Of a stretch of DNA of 5,771 nt, positions 1-5,771 are shown one piece after another. The DNA is from Lachnospiraceae bacterium UBA7480 (GTDB taxonomy: Bacteria > Bacillota > Clostridia > Lachnospirales > Lachnospiraceae): NCBI GenBank assembly GCA_002479655.1, contig DLOQ01000037.1, positions 2,633 through 8,403 on the forward strand, given 5' to 3'. Below the pieces are notes generated by a model. It did not search any database. It was given only the letters and a program-made list of their open reading frames with translations, and was not told the DNA's origin. Positions within the stretch are counted from its first letter, which is position 1; the number at the start of each line of letters is the position of its first letter. The position numbers were made by a program, and so were the translations under genes.

Positions 1-45
1 TTGAGAGTTTCGCAATTGTCTGTTTATTTACGTCATGGAAAATGG

Positions 46-918
46 TTAATATTCCATAAATATCCGGGCAAGCGGTGAATCCTCATCAATGATCAGGATA
101 TCCTCATCCGTCATGGAAACCTTTGCCGCATCCAGCGCGCGGATAAATGCGTAAAATGCCTGCTTTTCCGGCGTGTCATATGCTTCCGCCAGAATCCGCA
201 TATATTCCGCTTCTCCCTCCGCCACGATAACGGCTGCATCAGCCTCTGCATCCGAAATACCTATCCGGACCGTCCTGTCGGTATTATTTATGATAATCTG
301 CGCCTGGGATTCTCCCTGTGCAGTATATTCTGCAGCAATCGTTTCACGCTCCGAGATCATCCGTTCGTAAACAGCCGCCTTATTGTCATCCGGCAGATCC
401 AGACGTTTGGTCTCTACCGCGATCACTTCAATGCCGTACTGACTGAGATTATCTCCGATCGCAGTCATGATCATCCCTGCCAGTTTACCATCCCTGCCGC
501 TGATCACATCCTCCTGCGTCGTCGAGGAGATCACATTTTTCGTCGCATTATATACCGTCGTATTGATCCTGTACTCCGCATTGGCAATCGATGAATTTAA
601 CGTCTGGGCAAACTTCAGCGCGTCCGTGATCTGCCAAAGCACAAATTCATCTACAATCATCGTCTTTTTATCCGACGTAATGACGTCCGACTCAGGAATA
701 TCATATAATATGATTTCTTTTGGAAGCACTGTCACCGTATCGATAAAGGGCACCTTAAAATAAATCCCCGCCTCCTGTACGATACGGTTGATCCTTCCAA
801 AACGAAGGATCAGATGATACTCATTCTGCTTTGCAACGCGCATGCTGTTCATGCCCACGATCACGATCGCAAATGCCGCAATCAAGAGAGCAATATTGGT
901 TTTTAATTTATTCTTCAT
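46..918 (-). CDS. hflC: HflC, SPFH-family membrane subunit (FtsH modulator)
   Basis: This is a 290-residue protein of the SPFH/prohibitin superfamily. In characterised bacteria HflC pairs with HflK on the membrane and modulates the FtsH protease. One membrane segment lies at about residues 8-23. The SPFH domain follows, with 'LRFGRI' near 38-43 and 'GIYFKVPFID' near 51-60. The HflC signature 'AAVYERMISERETIA' at 181-195 leads into an Ala/Glu-rich coiled-coil segment (about 195-245) and 'FYAFIRALDA' at 255-264, matching the C-terminal part of E. coli HflC. The start at 918 is preferred over an upstream in-frame ATG at 1047, because the 43 extra residues would only be hflK read in another frame. 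A GGGG-containing ribosome binding site (928-931) lies 9 nt upstream. The first 11 bp overlap the end of hflK, which suggests translational coupling. Length is somewhat below the E. coli protein (334 residues). The family call is firm; the role in this organism is known only by homology. Confidence 0.93.
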   Translation of the reverse strand: MKNKLKTNIALLIAAFAIVIVGMNSMRVAKQNEYHLILRFGRINRIVQEAGIYFKVPFIDTVTVLPKEIILYDIPESDVITSDKKTMIVDEFVLWQITDALKFAQTLNSSIANAEYRINTTVYNATKNVISSTTQEDVISGRDGKLAGMIMTAIGDNLSQYGIEVIAVETKRLDLPDDNKAAVYERMISERETIAAEYTAQGESQAQIIINNTDRTVRIGISDAEADAAVIVAEGEAEYMRILAEAYDTPEKQAFYAFIRALDAAKVSMTDEDILIIDEDSPLARIFMEY

Positions 919-2020
919 CTGTTTTATCCCCATTGTTATTTTCTGTATTGGCATTGCCTGTATTGGCATTGCCTGTACCGGTATTACTGCCGTAAACGGT
1001 CGTCCGGGAAAAGCTCTCCAGCGGATAGATCGTCTGCACCTGTCCATCGGCGCTGTTGATCACGATCTTCATCTCCGGCAATATCTCCTCCATCGCCTCA
1101 TAAAACATCCTCAGCCTTGTTACCTCAGGATTTCTTTCATATTCTTCATACATGGCGTTGAACATGGCAACTTCTTCATTCCCCTCGTTGATACGCTCTG
1201 CCTTCGCGGCCTCCGCCTCCTGCAGGATCCTGTCGATCTCAGCCTCGGCTAACGGGATCTGTTCATTCTCATATTTGACCGCATTGTTAATGGAAGTTTC
1301 CATCCCCTGCTTCGCTGTTTCCACCATCTTGAACGCGATCATGACTTCATTGGTGGGCGGCTCTGCATCCTGTATGGTGATATTGACCAGCTGTATGCCG
1401 ATGTCCATCGCCTCCAATTCCTCAATGATCCTTTCCTTGATCGCTGCCTGGATCTCCGACTTTCCGGTCGTCAGCACCGCATCCACTCCATAAGTGCCTA
1501 TCGTATCCCGGATCCAGCTCTGGCTTATATTTTTCAGGATCTCCGTAGGTTCCATGGAGGCATACAGGTATTTCACCGGATCTACCGCACGGTATTCGAT
1601 ATAAAAATCGATATTGACAAAATTATAGTCGCTGGTGATCATCAGGGATTCCTCATCCACTGCTACCGTTCCGGTATCCGTGGAACGGTACCCCATCTGC
1701 AGACCGTTGATCGTTGTGCCGACCTTTGTTACCTCCTGCACAAATGGTATCTTAAAGTGAAGCCCCGTCTCCATCACCGCTTCCGGAACGCCAAAAGTCG
1801 TAACGACTGCCGCCTCCTGCTCGGCGATCGTATAAAAGCTGCTTCCACCGACGATCAGGATCATGATGACCGATAATACAATCGTCGTTATCATCCGTAC
1901 CTTTTCCTTCATCCTGAGGTCATTGCCTCTTCCCATCTGTTCATCCTTTTTCATGGATTCGCCCAAGACCAGACGTATGCCAATCAATAAAATGAGACAG
2001 ATCAAAAATATTGCAAACAT
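908..2020 (-). CDS. hflK: HflK, SPFH-family membrane subunit (FtsH modulator), with extra N-terminal hydrophobic segment
   Basis: This is a 370-residue SPFH protein, the partner of the HflC encoded just downstream. The SPFH domain spans about residues 64-235 and opens with 'EQEAAVVTTFGVPE' (67-80) and 'GLHFKIPFVQEV' (86-97). The stretch 'QDAEPPTNEVMIAF' (217-230) and the coiled-coil part with 'RILQEAEAAKAE' (264-275) and 'NPEVTRLRMFYEAME' (297-311) follow E. coli HflK closely, so this is HflK rather than a second HflC. The start at 2020 has an AGGAG site 6 nt upstream (2027-2031). From that start there are two hydrophobic segments, about 2-19 and 44-64, separated by a charged linker, where the E. 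coli protein has one. Later Met codons (residues 23, 37) lack a comparable ribosome binding site. The C-terminal tail (about 344-370) is low-complexity Asn/Thr/Gly and then acidic, and comes partly from a 15-bp tandem repeat. The gene begins 46 bp after the hydrogenase stop and is probably cotranscribed with it. Confidence 0.93.
   Translation of the reverse strand: MFAIFLICLILLIGIRLVLGESMKKDEQMGRGNDLRMKEKVRMITTIVLSVIMILIVGGSSFYTIAEQEAAVVTTFGVPEAVMETGLHFKIPFVQEVTKVGTTINGLQMGYRSTDTGTVAVDEESLMITSDYNFVNIDFYIEYRAVDPVKYLYASMEPTEILKNISQSWIRDTIGTYGVDAVLTTGKSEIQAAIKERIIEELEAMDIGIQLVNITIQDAEPPTNEVMIAFKMVETAKQGMETSINNAVKYENEQIPLAEAEIDRILQEAEAAKAERINEGNEEVAMFNAMYEEYERNPEVTRLRMFYEAMEEILPEMKIVINSADGQVQTIYPLESFSRTTVYGSNTGTGNANTGNANTENNNGDKTDEE
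943..987 (-). repeat. Three 15-bp tandem units at the 3' end of hflK
   Basis: Two identical 15-bp units (943-957 and 958-972, plus-strand ctgtattggcattgc) are followed by a diverged third copy (973-987). Read in the hflK frame they give repeated Gly-Asn-Ala-Asn-Thr in the low-complexity tail. Because 15 is a multiple of three, gain or loss of a unit keeps the hflK frame. The array ends about 25 bp before the hflC start codon. Confidence 0.85.
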
Positions 2021-2026
2021 ATCATT

Positions 2027-2031
2027 CTCCT
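2027..2031 (-). promoter_or_regulatory. Ribosome binding site of hflK
   Basis: The minus-strand AGGAG lies 6 nt before the ATG at 2020. It decides the start: it selects the longer HflK form that carries the extra N-terminal hydrophobic segment, whereas the internal Met codons have no comparable site. Confidence 0.8.
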
Positions 2032-2066
2032 AACTTATGTATAATTTCCGACGACCAGTATGCCGG

Positions 2067-3545
2067 TTATCCTTTGCTTCGATGCATCGAAAATTTCAAA
2101 TCACCCTGTGCCGCAATGCTTCCCTCTATCGTCCTCGCATCGACCTTCGCCAGTTCCTTACTGCAGTCCGCCTTACTCTGCGCCAGAGGTTTCACGCTTC
2201 CCGGTCCATTGACACATCCCCCCGTACAGATCATACCCTCGATAAAATTCTCCGGCAGTCTGTCCGCCTTCAGCAGCAGCAGCGCCTTTTTACACTCTGC
2301 CGCGCCGTTACAGGTCAGCACCTTATAATCATCATGATCGCCCAGCTCCGACATTGCCTCCAAAACAGCCTTTGTCACACCGCCGGACTTTGAGAAATTC
2401 TTACCGTAGATACTTCCCTGCTGCTCCTTGACCTCTTCGGGCTTTAACACGATCTCCTTTGCCTGAAGCATTGCCTGAAGTTCCTCGAATGTAAGCACAA
2501 GATCCGCATTTTCTCCATGAAGATGCTGAGACTGTCCGGCTTCACTCTTTTTGGCGATACACGGTCCGATGAAAATGCAGACCGCTTCGGGATCCATGGC
2601 GCGTATCAGACGTGACGTGGCCGCCATGGGAGATACCGTAGTGGAAATATTCTTTGCAAGATCCGGAAAATGTCTGTTGATCATATGTACAAATGCAGGA
2701 CAGCAGGAAGTCGTCATCTTCTTTCCGGCAATATACGCCTCGTTCCATTCCTGCGCTTCCGACATCGCCACATAGTCCGCGCCCAAGGATACCTCAACCA
2801 TATCCTTAAATCCCAATTCTTTTAATCCACTCCGCAGAGACTCCATCGTAATACCGGATCCAAACTGTCCCTCGCCCGCCGGCGCAACCATTGCATAAAC
2901 CGGCTTATCAGAAAGAAGATAATCGATGACCTCCGTCATTCTGGAGCTGTCAGAGATTGCACCAAACGGACAGCCCATGATGCACGCGCCGCAGCGGATA
3001 CATTTTTCATCATCGATCCTTACATGCATATTTTCATCCATGCCGATCGCATCCACCGGACATGCCTTTTTACAGGGACGCAGCAGATCCGCTATCGCAT
3101 TGTACGGACAGGCGTCGTGGCATCTTCCGCACTCCCGGCATTTCTGGGGATCTATGTACGCTTTATCCTTAAACATGCTGATAGCTCCGAAATTGCAGGA
3201 GGACTGGCACTTTTTAACCATACATTTCTGGCAGTTATCCGTCACCACATATCTGGTGATCGGACATCCCTCACATGCCGCCGGAAGGATCTGCACTGTA
3301 TTGTGACAGGGCTCGCCGGTAATCGGATCCCTATTCTTTGCAAGGCTGATACGCTCCCTTACCACTTCACGTTCCTTATAGATGCAGCACCGGAAGCTTG
3401 GATTGGGTCCGGGGATAATCTCATACGGGATCCGATCCTCGGCCTTATCCAGCTCTCCTTCAAAAGCCGCTTTAGCAACCCTATATAATACCTCATGCTT
3501 TACATCCACTAATGTAGCATTCTCATGCAGCATAATATTCACCAT
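2067..3545 (-). CDS. Monomeric [FeFe] hydrogenase, group B type, with multiple FeS-cluster motifs
   Basis: This is a 492-residue iron-sulfur enzyme expected to catalyse reversible proton reduction to H2 with ferredoxin-like partners in the cytoplasm. The catalytic domain (about 215-450) carries the three H-cluster motifs: TSCCP (279-283), 'GPCIAKKSE' (327-335) and 'EGMICTGGCVNGPG' (436-449). Together they supply all four cluster-binding cysteines (C282, C329, C440, C444), the proton-relay cysteine C281 and the lysine K332. Glu263 and Glu266 align with the proton-path glutamates of clostridial CpI. The N-terminal part holds 19 cysteines. These include a C-x2-C-x4-C-x3-C set (105-117), two ferredoxin motifs (136-146 and 182-192), a partial one (C158/C162), and C53, C54, C80, C91, C94. 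GPC replaces the usual MPC, GPG replaces GGG, and there is no C-terminal small-subunit domain; these traits fit group B rather than group A. There is no signal peptide or membrane segment. The start at 3545 has an AGGAAGG site. No HydEFG maturation genes are in the window. The physiological role of group B enzymes is poorly defined. Confidence 0.92.
   Translation of the reverse strand: MVNIMLHENATLVDVKHEVLYRVAKAAFEGELDKAEDRIPYEIIPGPNPSFRCCIYKEREVVRERISLAKNRDPITGEPCHNTVQILPAACEGCPITRYVVTDNCQKCMVKKCQSSCNFGAISMFKDKAYIDPQKCRECGRCHDACPYNAIADLLRPCKKACPVDAIGMDENMHVRIDDEKCIRCGACIMGCPFGAISDSSRMTEVIDYLLSDKPVYAMVAPAGEGQFGSGITMESLRSGLKELGFKDMVEVSLGADYVAMSEAQEWNEAYIAGKKMTTSCCPAFVHMINRHFPDLAKNISTTVSPMAATSRLIRAMDPEAVCIFIGPCIAKKSEAGQSQHLHGENADLVLTFEELQAMLQAKEIVLKPEEVKEQQGSIYGKNFSKSGGVTKAVLEAMSELGDHDDYKVLTCNGAAECKKALLLLKADRLPENFIEGMICTGGCVNGPGSVKPLAQSKADCSKELAKVDARTIEGSIAAQGDLKFSMHRSKG
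2078..2091. repeat. Perfect 14-bp palindrome at the end of the hydrogenase gene
   Basis: The sequence ttcgatgcatcgaa equals its own reverse complement. It lies over the last codons of the hydrogenase, about 58 bp before the hflK start codon. In RNA it could form a 5-bp stem with a 4-nt loop. It is not followed by a T-run on either strand, so it is not an intrinsic terminator. It could be a protein-binding site or chance. Confidence 0.55.
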
Positions 3546-3547
3546 GC

Positions 3548-3554
3548 CCTTCCT
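3548..3554 (-). promoter_or_regulatory. Ribosome binding site of the hydrogenase gene
   Basis: The minus strand reads AGGAAGG just before the ATG at 3545, with AGGA 5 nt from it. This selects the Met at 3545 over the second in-frame Met four codons later. Confidence 0.75.
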
Positions 3555-3571
3555 TTTGTATGATAAATCAT

Positions 3572-3604
3572 GCGGTGCAGGCTACTAAGCTATCCACGCA
3601 CCGC
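3572..3604 (-). promoter_or_regulatory. Hairpin in the hydrogenase 5' leader
   Basis: The arms 3598-3604 and 3572-3578 form a perfect 7-bp GC-rich stem (minus-strand GCGGTGC and GCACCGC). Four further pairs can form inside (3594-3595 with 3580-3581, and 3591-3592 with 3583-3584), leaving a 6-nt loop. It starts about 10 nt after the expected transcription start and ends about 26 nt before the ATG, upstream of the ribosome binding site. No T-run follows, so it is not an ordinary terminator. A role in mRNA stability or in binding a protein or small RNA is possible; no known riboswitch class was recognised. Confidence 0.6.
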
Positions 3605-3621
3605 CCATTATTGTTTCATAT

Positions 3622-3650
3622 ATTATATCAAATATTATGTCGATTCACAA
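3622..3650 (-). promoter_or_regulatory. Extended -10 promoter for the hydrogenase (and probably hflKC)
   Basis: On the minus strand a -35 box TTGTGA (3645-3650) is followed, after exactly 17 nt, by a perfect -10 box TATAAT (3622-3627). The bases just before the -10 box are TGA, giving an extended -10. Transcription should start near 3615 and leave a leader of about 70 nt before the hydrogenase ATG at 3545. With only 46 bp between the hydrogenase and hflK, and an overlap between hflK and hflC, this promoter probably drives all three genes. Confidence 0.8.
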
Positions 3651-3703
3651 CCTATTCCTGATTTTGCCTGCAGTCGGTCTATTACCGTCTCTAATCACAA
3701 AAA

Positions 3704-3913
3704 TCATTCTTCAAAACTTCCGTTCGCCATCTGCCTAAGATGTTCTTCCTGCTCCACCGTCATACGGTTGATATCGCTTCCATCTATTCCGTCAGCTTCC
3801 GGATTCTGCTTTGCCTTTATCTTATTTGTCTCAAATTCCTCCATTTTCCTTTGTTGTTCCAGATCCTTACCGATCACAACACTATTGAACATATTGAGCA
3901 TTTCACTTTCCAT
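3704..3913 (-). CDS. Small acidic protein of unknown function
   Basis: This is a 69-residue reading frame that I do not recognise. It is highly charged and acidic overall, has no cysteine and no membrane or signal segment, and residues 17-38 could form a short helix or coiled coil. Residues 33-50 look loop-like (Gly, Asp, Asn and Pro). It is judged real because a GAGGT ribosome binding site (3920-3924) sits 6 nt before the ATG at 3913, it fills an otherwise gene-free gap, and it shares the strand of its neighbours. It ends 158 bp before the hydrogenase start, with a separate promoter between them, so it is probably its own unit or the tail of an upstream transcript. No function is assigned. 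Confidence 0.6.
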   Translation of the reverse strand: MESEMLNMFNSVVIGKDLEQQRKMEEFETNKIKAKQNPEADGIDGSDINRMTVEQEEHLRQMANGSFEE

Positions 3914-4108
3914 GACATTACCTCACAATTCATTTTTTGTTTTAAGCAATTGCATAAGTTCCGACTTTTTCAAGAGCAGTCCTACAATTACCTGTTTTTT
4001 ACATGTTTTCAGGAAACACTGATGATATTGTAAGTATGTCCGAAAATCCCAAAAATGATACGTTCCTATCCCTTCTCCTTTTCTTTTAAAAATTGAAATT
4101 CCAAAAAA
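3914..4108. other. AT-rich intergenic spacer, no clear element
   Basis: This 195-bp spacer separates the glycosidase from the small acidic gene. It contains the small gene's ribosome binding site. A weak 4-bp stem (minus-strand GATA...TATC near 4050-4063) before ATTTTT, and short self-complementary stretches such as GCAATTGC, are too weak to call. I found no convincing terminator, and no promoter with both boxes and correct spacing on the minus strand. Confidence 0.4.
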
Positions 4109-5771
4109 TTAAAGCTGCTGCCCGTCAGAAAGAGAAACGCTGAGCTCCGTAAATACAAAGCTCTTAAACTGATACTCATCTTCTGTCTCAAAATACAGCT
4201 GCCTCTCTCCGGTAAGCCTTTCAGGCAGTCGATAACTCTCCGGCTGGAATACCATCCACTCAGGCTTCTTATGATATCTCCCATCCACAAGCAGACGGCT
4301 TCCCTCCATCCCGGGATAACCGTCCCAGATCCGCAGCGACACCGGATGCTCGGTATTCGCAAACAGCTGAACCGTCACCTCCTCTGTGCCGCAGCTCCCA
4401 AAATCTACCCGTTTGAATCCAAAGACGGCATGTTTTCCCTCTTCCGCTTCTCCCAGACAGTTGACGCCATGCTCGACCCCTTCTATCACTTGGGGATTCC
4501 GGTCTGCCGATAACCCGGCCAAAACCTCCTGATATGGATCGATAGCGCCTTCGCCAAATCCTGAAGCTTTCATTTCCAGATGAGACATCACATCCGCGGA
4601 ACGCTTCCCGTTTTTCGCCGTCACACGCAGCCGGAATGTTCCATCACACCGGGCAGATACGAGCAGTCCCTCCTCTGTCCTCCCGATCTCCACATAGGGG
4701 AACTCTATTCCTGTGTCGTTGACCGCTTTCCACTCCAGCAGATCACATCCTTGGGGGTTTAGTATTTCCGGAAACAGCTTCACACGGACGGATACCTGCG
4801 GATGCTCCGGCGTCAAGTATAGGCTTCCCAATGCTGTTAATTCGATCTTACGTATTGGAAGATCATTTTGGTTTACATAACTTCGGCTATTTTCCGGCTC
4901 CAGGTCTTCCCCTAATACCAGTTCACACCCTTCCAGACCATAGGAAGCAATCTTCACGCTGCAATTTTCCGTGGAAGTCCGTTCTACCACCGCCAGAAGT
5001 TTTCCGGAAAATAACCTTTTGTCCTGATTCTGATAATTTTCAAAATCCGTACTGTCGCCATTGTCCAATCCCAGCAGCCTGCCACCTCCCGTAACCTGTA
5101 CGAAGATCCGGTTGTTGGCATTTTCCACCGGATACCCCTCCGCATCCCGCGCGCTGATCCGGACAAACCAAAGTCTGCCGACATTCTCTGCTTCCGCATG
5201 GATCTCTACCGCATCCCCAAACGAATGCCGTTCCTCTCTGGCAATGACATGACACGCCTCATCATAAGCTACCGCCTCTATGTTTCCCGGCTCATAGGCT
5301 GTCTGATAACAGGGCACCAATTCTCTGCCATGCTGATGGTCGATCTCCCTTCTCCCCATGCTCCTTCCATTGACAAAAAGCTCTACCCTGAGCGCATTGG
5401 AGCATACCTGAATATCGATCAACTGTCCCGGATTAAAATCCCAATAGGGAAATACATGCACCATCGGCGCAGTCTTATAATCAGTCCATTCCGCCTGAAA
5501 GATATAATAGGAATCTTTCGGGAATCCCGCCGTATCAAGCTGTCCAAAATAACTGTTCTTGGTCTGGTACGGTGTGGGCTCCCCGATATAGTCAAAGCCC
5601 GTCCATAGGAACTGTCCCAAGGAATATGGGGCATCACGGTCATCTATGATACAGCTTTCATAACCGACTGCGCCCCATCCGGTGATGGTATTGCCGAGCG
5701 CGGAACACTGTTCATCCTCCTCTGTCAGAATATAACGCGACTTCGGAAAATGATAGATCCCGCGGCTTGCC
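4109..5771 (-). CDS. GH2-family glycoside hydrolase (beta-galactosidase-like), C-terminal part
   Basis: The 5' end lies beyond the window; 553 residues are visible. The frame stays open to the edge, starting 'ASRGIYHFPKSRY', so an apparent TTG start at 5620 is internal. The first ~95 residues are the end of the GH2 catalytic barrel, with 'GQFLWTGFDYIGEPTPY' at 52-68. The 'SRG-Y' stretch normally follows the catalytic nucleophile glutamate, so that residue and the acid/base should lie just outside. A DUF4982-like beta-sandwich follows (about 103-190, 'HVFPYWDFNPGQLIDI' at 105-120). Next come a GH2 C-terminal domain (about 196-280, 'GRLLGLDNGDSTDFEN' at 230-245), an Ig-like region (about 290-400) and a final CBM6-like module (about 420-545, 'DFGS', 'LRIWDG', 'LTGERQLYFE'). 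The protein should cleave terminal beta-galactosides or related glycans, but exact specificity cannot be read from this part. Location is unknown because the N-terminus is missing. Confidence 0.92.
   Translation of the reverse strand, partial: ASRGIYHFPKSRYILTEEDEQCSALGNTITGWGAVGYESCIIDDRDAPYSLGQFLWTGFDYIGEPTPYQTKNSYFGQLDTAGFPKDSYYIFQAEWTDYKTAPMVHVFPYWDFNPGQLIDIQVCSNALRVELFVNGRSMGRREIDHQHGRELVPCYQTAYEPGNIEAVAYDEACHVIAREERHSFGDAVEIHAEAENVGRLWFVRISARDAEGYPVENANNRIFVQVTGGGRLLGLDNGDSTDFENYQNQDKRLFSGKLLAVVERTSTENCSVKIASYGLEGCELVLGEDLEPENSRSYVNQNDLPIRKIELTALGSLYLTPEHPQVSVRVKLFPEILNPQGCDLLEWKAVNDTGIEFPYVEIGRTEEGLLVSARCDGTFRLRVTAKNGKRSADVMSHLEMKASGFGEGAIDPYQEVLAGLSADRNPQVIEGVEHGVNCLGEAEEGKHAVFGFKRVDFGSCGTEEVTVQLFANTEHPVSLRIWDGYPGMEGSRLLVDGRYHKKPEWMVFQPESYRLPERLTGERQLYFETEDEYQFKSFVFTELSVSLSDGQQL

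Noticed and set aside
919..1047. Upstream extension of hflC to an in-frame ATG at 1047
   Set aside because: The added 43 residues are hflK coding sequence read in another frame, and they do not resemble the HflC N-terminus. The ATG at 918 directly precedes the expected membrane segment.
2021..2066. Separate hflK promoter in the gap after the hydrogenase
   Set aside because: A TATACA-like -10 box is present, but there is no acceptable -35 box at 16-18 nt and no TGn extension.
3615..3650. Rex-type (NADH-responsive) operator over the hydrogenase promoter
   Set aside because: The -35 region reads TTGTGAAT, like one Rex half-site, but there is no matching inverted half at the proper spacing.
3661..3703. 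Terminator after the small acidic gene
   Set aside because: The only stem is 4 bp (CGGT...ACCG) with no following T-run.
3570..4022. Plus-strand reading frame of 150 codons covering the small-gene region
   Set aside because: It runs antisense to a minus-strand gene that has a good ribosome binding site. Its Ser/Cys/Ile-rich composition resembles antisense translation, and no family is recognisable.
4050..4108. Intrinsic terminator after the GH2 gene
   Set aside because: T-runs occur, but the only stems are 4-bp AT-rich or loopless imperfect palindromes, too weak to support a terminator.
5618..5620. TTG start for a complete 503-residue protein
   Set aside because: The frame stays open upstream to 5771 and encodes conserved GH2 barrel sequence, so this codon is an internal leucine.

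Overview
The window looks like a chromosomal stretch from an anaerobic, low-to-mid GC Clostridia-type Firmicute, most likely Lachnospiraceae-like. The reasons are a monomeric group B type [FeFe] hydrogenase, a large multidomain GH2 glycosidase typical of gut carbohydrate degraders, strong AGGAG-type ribosome binding sites and a sigma-A style promoter. The taxon is inferred from gene content; no rRNA or marker gene is present.

All supported genes lie on the minus strand, so they read from high to low coordinates. In transcription order they are: (1) the C-terminal 553 residues of a GH2 family beta-galactosidase-like enzyme (4109-5771, open at the window edge); (2) a 195-bp AT-rich spacer; (3) a 69-codon acidic small protein of unknown function (3704-3913) with a good ribosome binding site; (4) a 158-bp spacer holding an extended -10 promoter and a leader hairpin; (5) a complete 492-residue [FeFe] hydrogenase with all H-cluster ligands and many FeS-cluster cysteines (2067-3545); (6) hflK (908-2020), 46 bp further on; (7) hflC (46-918), which overlaps hflK by 11 bp. 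The 45 bp after hflC show no terminator, so the transcript may continue past the window.

The most notable arrangement is hydrogenase-hflK-hflC in one probable transcription unit driven by the promoter at 3622-3650. HflK and HflC are membrane SPFH proteins that normally form a cage around the FtsH protease. The hydrogenase is predicted soluble and should exchange electrons between ferredoxin and protons/H2. A functional link between them is inference from gene order only. HflK itself is unusual: the start with the best ribosome binding site adds a second N-terminal hydrophobic segment, and its tail contains a 15-bp in-frame tandem repeat next to the hflK/hflC junction.

No RNA genes, CRISPR arrays, insertion sequences or attachment sites were seen. 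I found no clearly new multi-gene system. The best leads are the hydrogenase-HflKC linkage, the two-segment HflK, and the hydrogenase leader hairpin.
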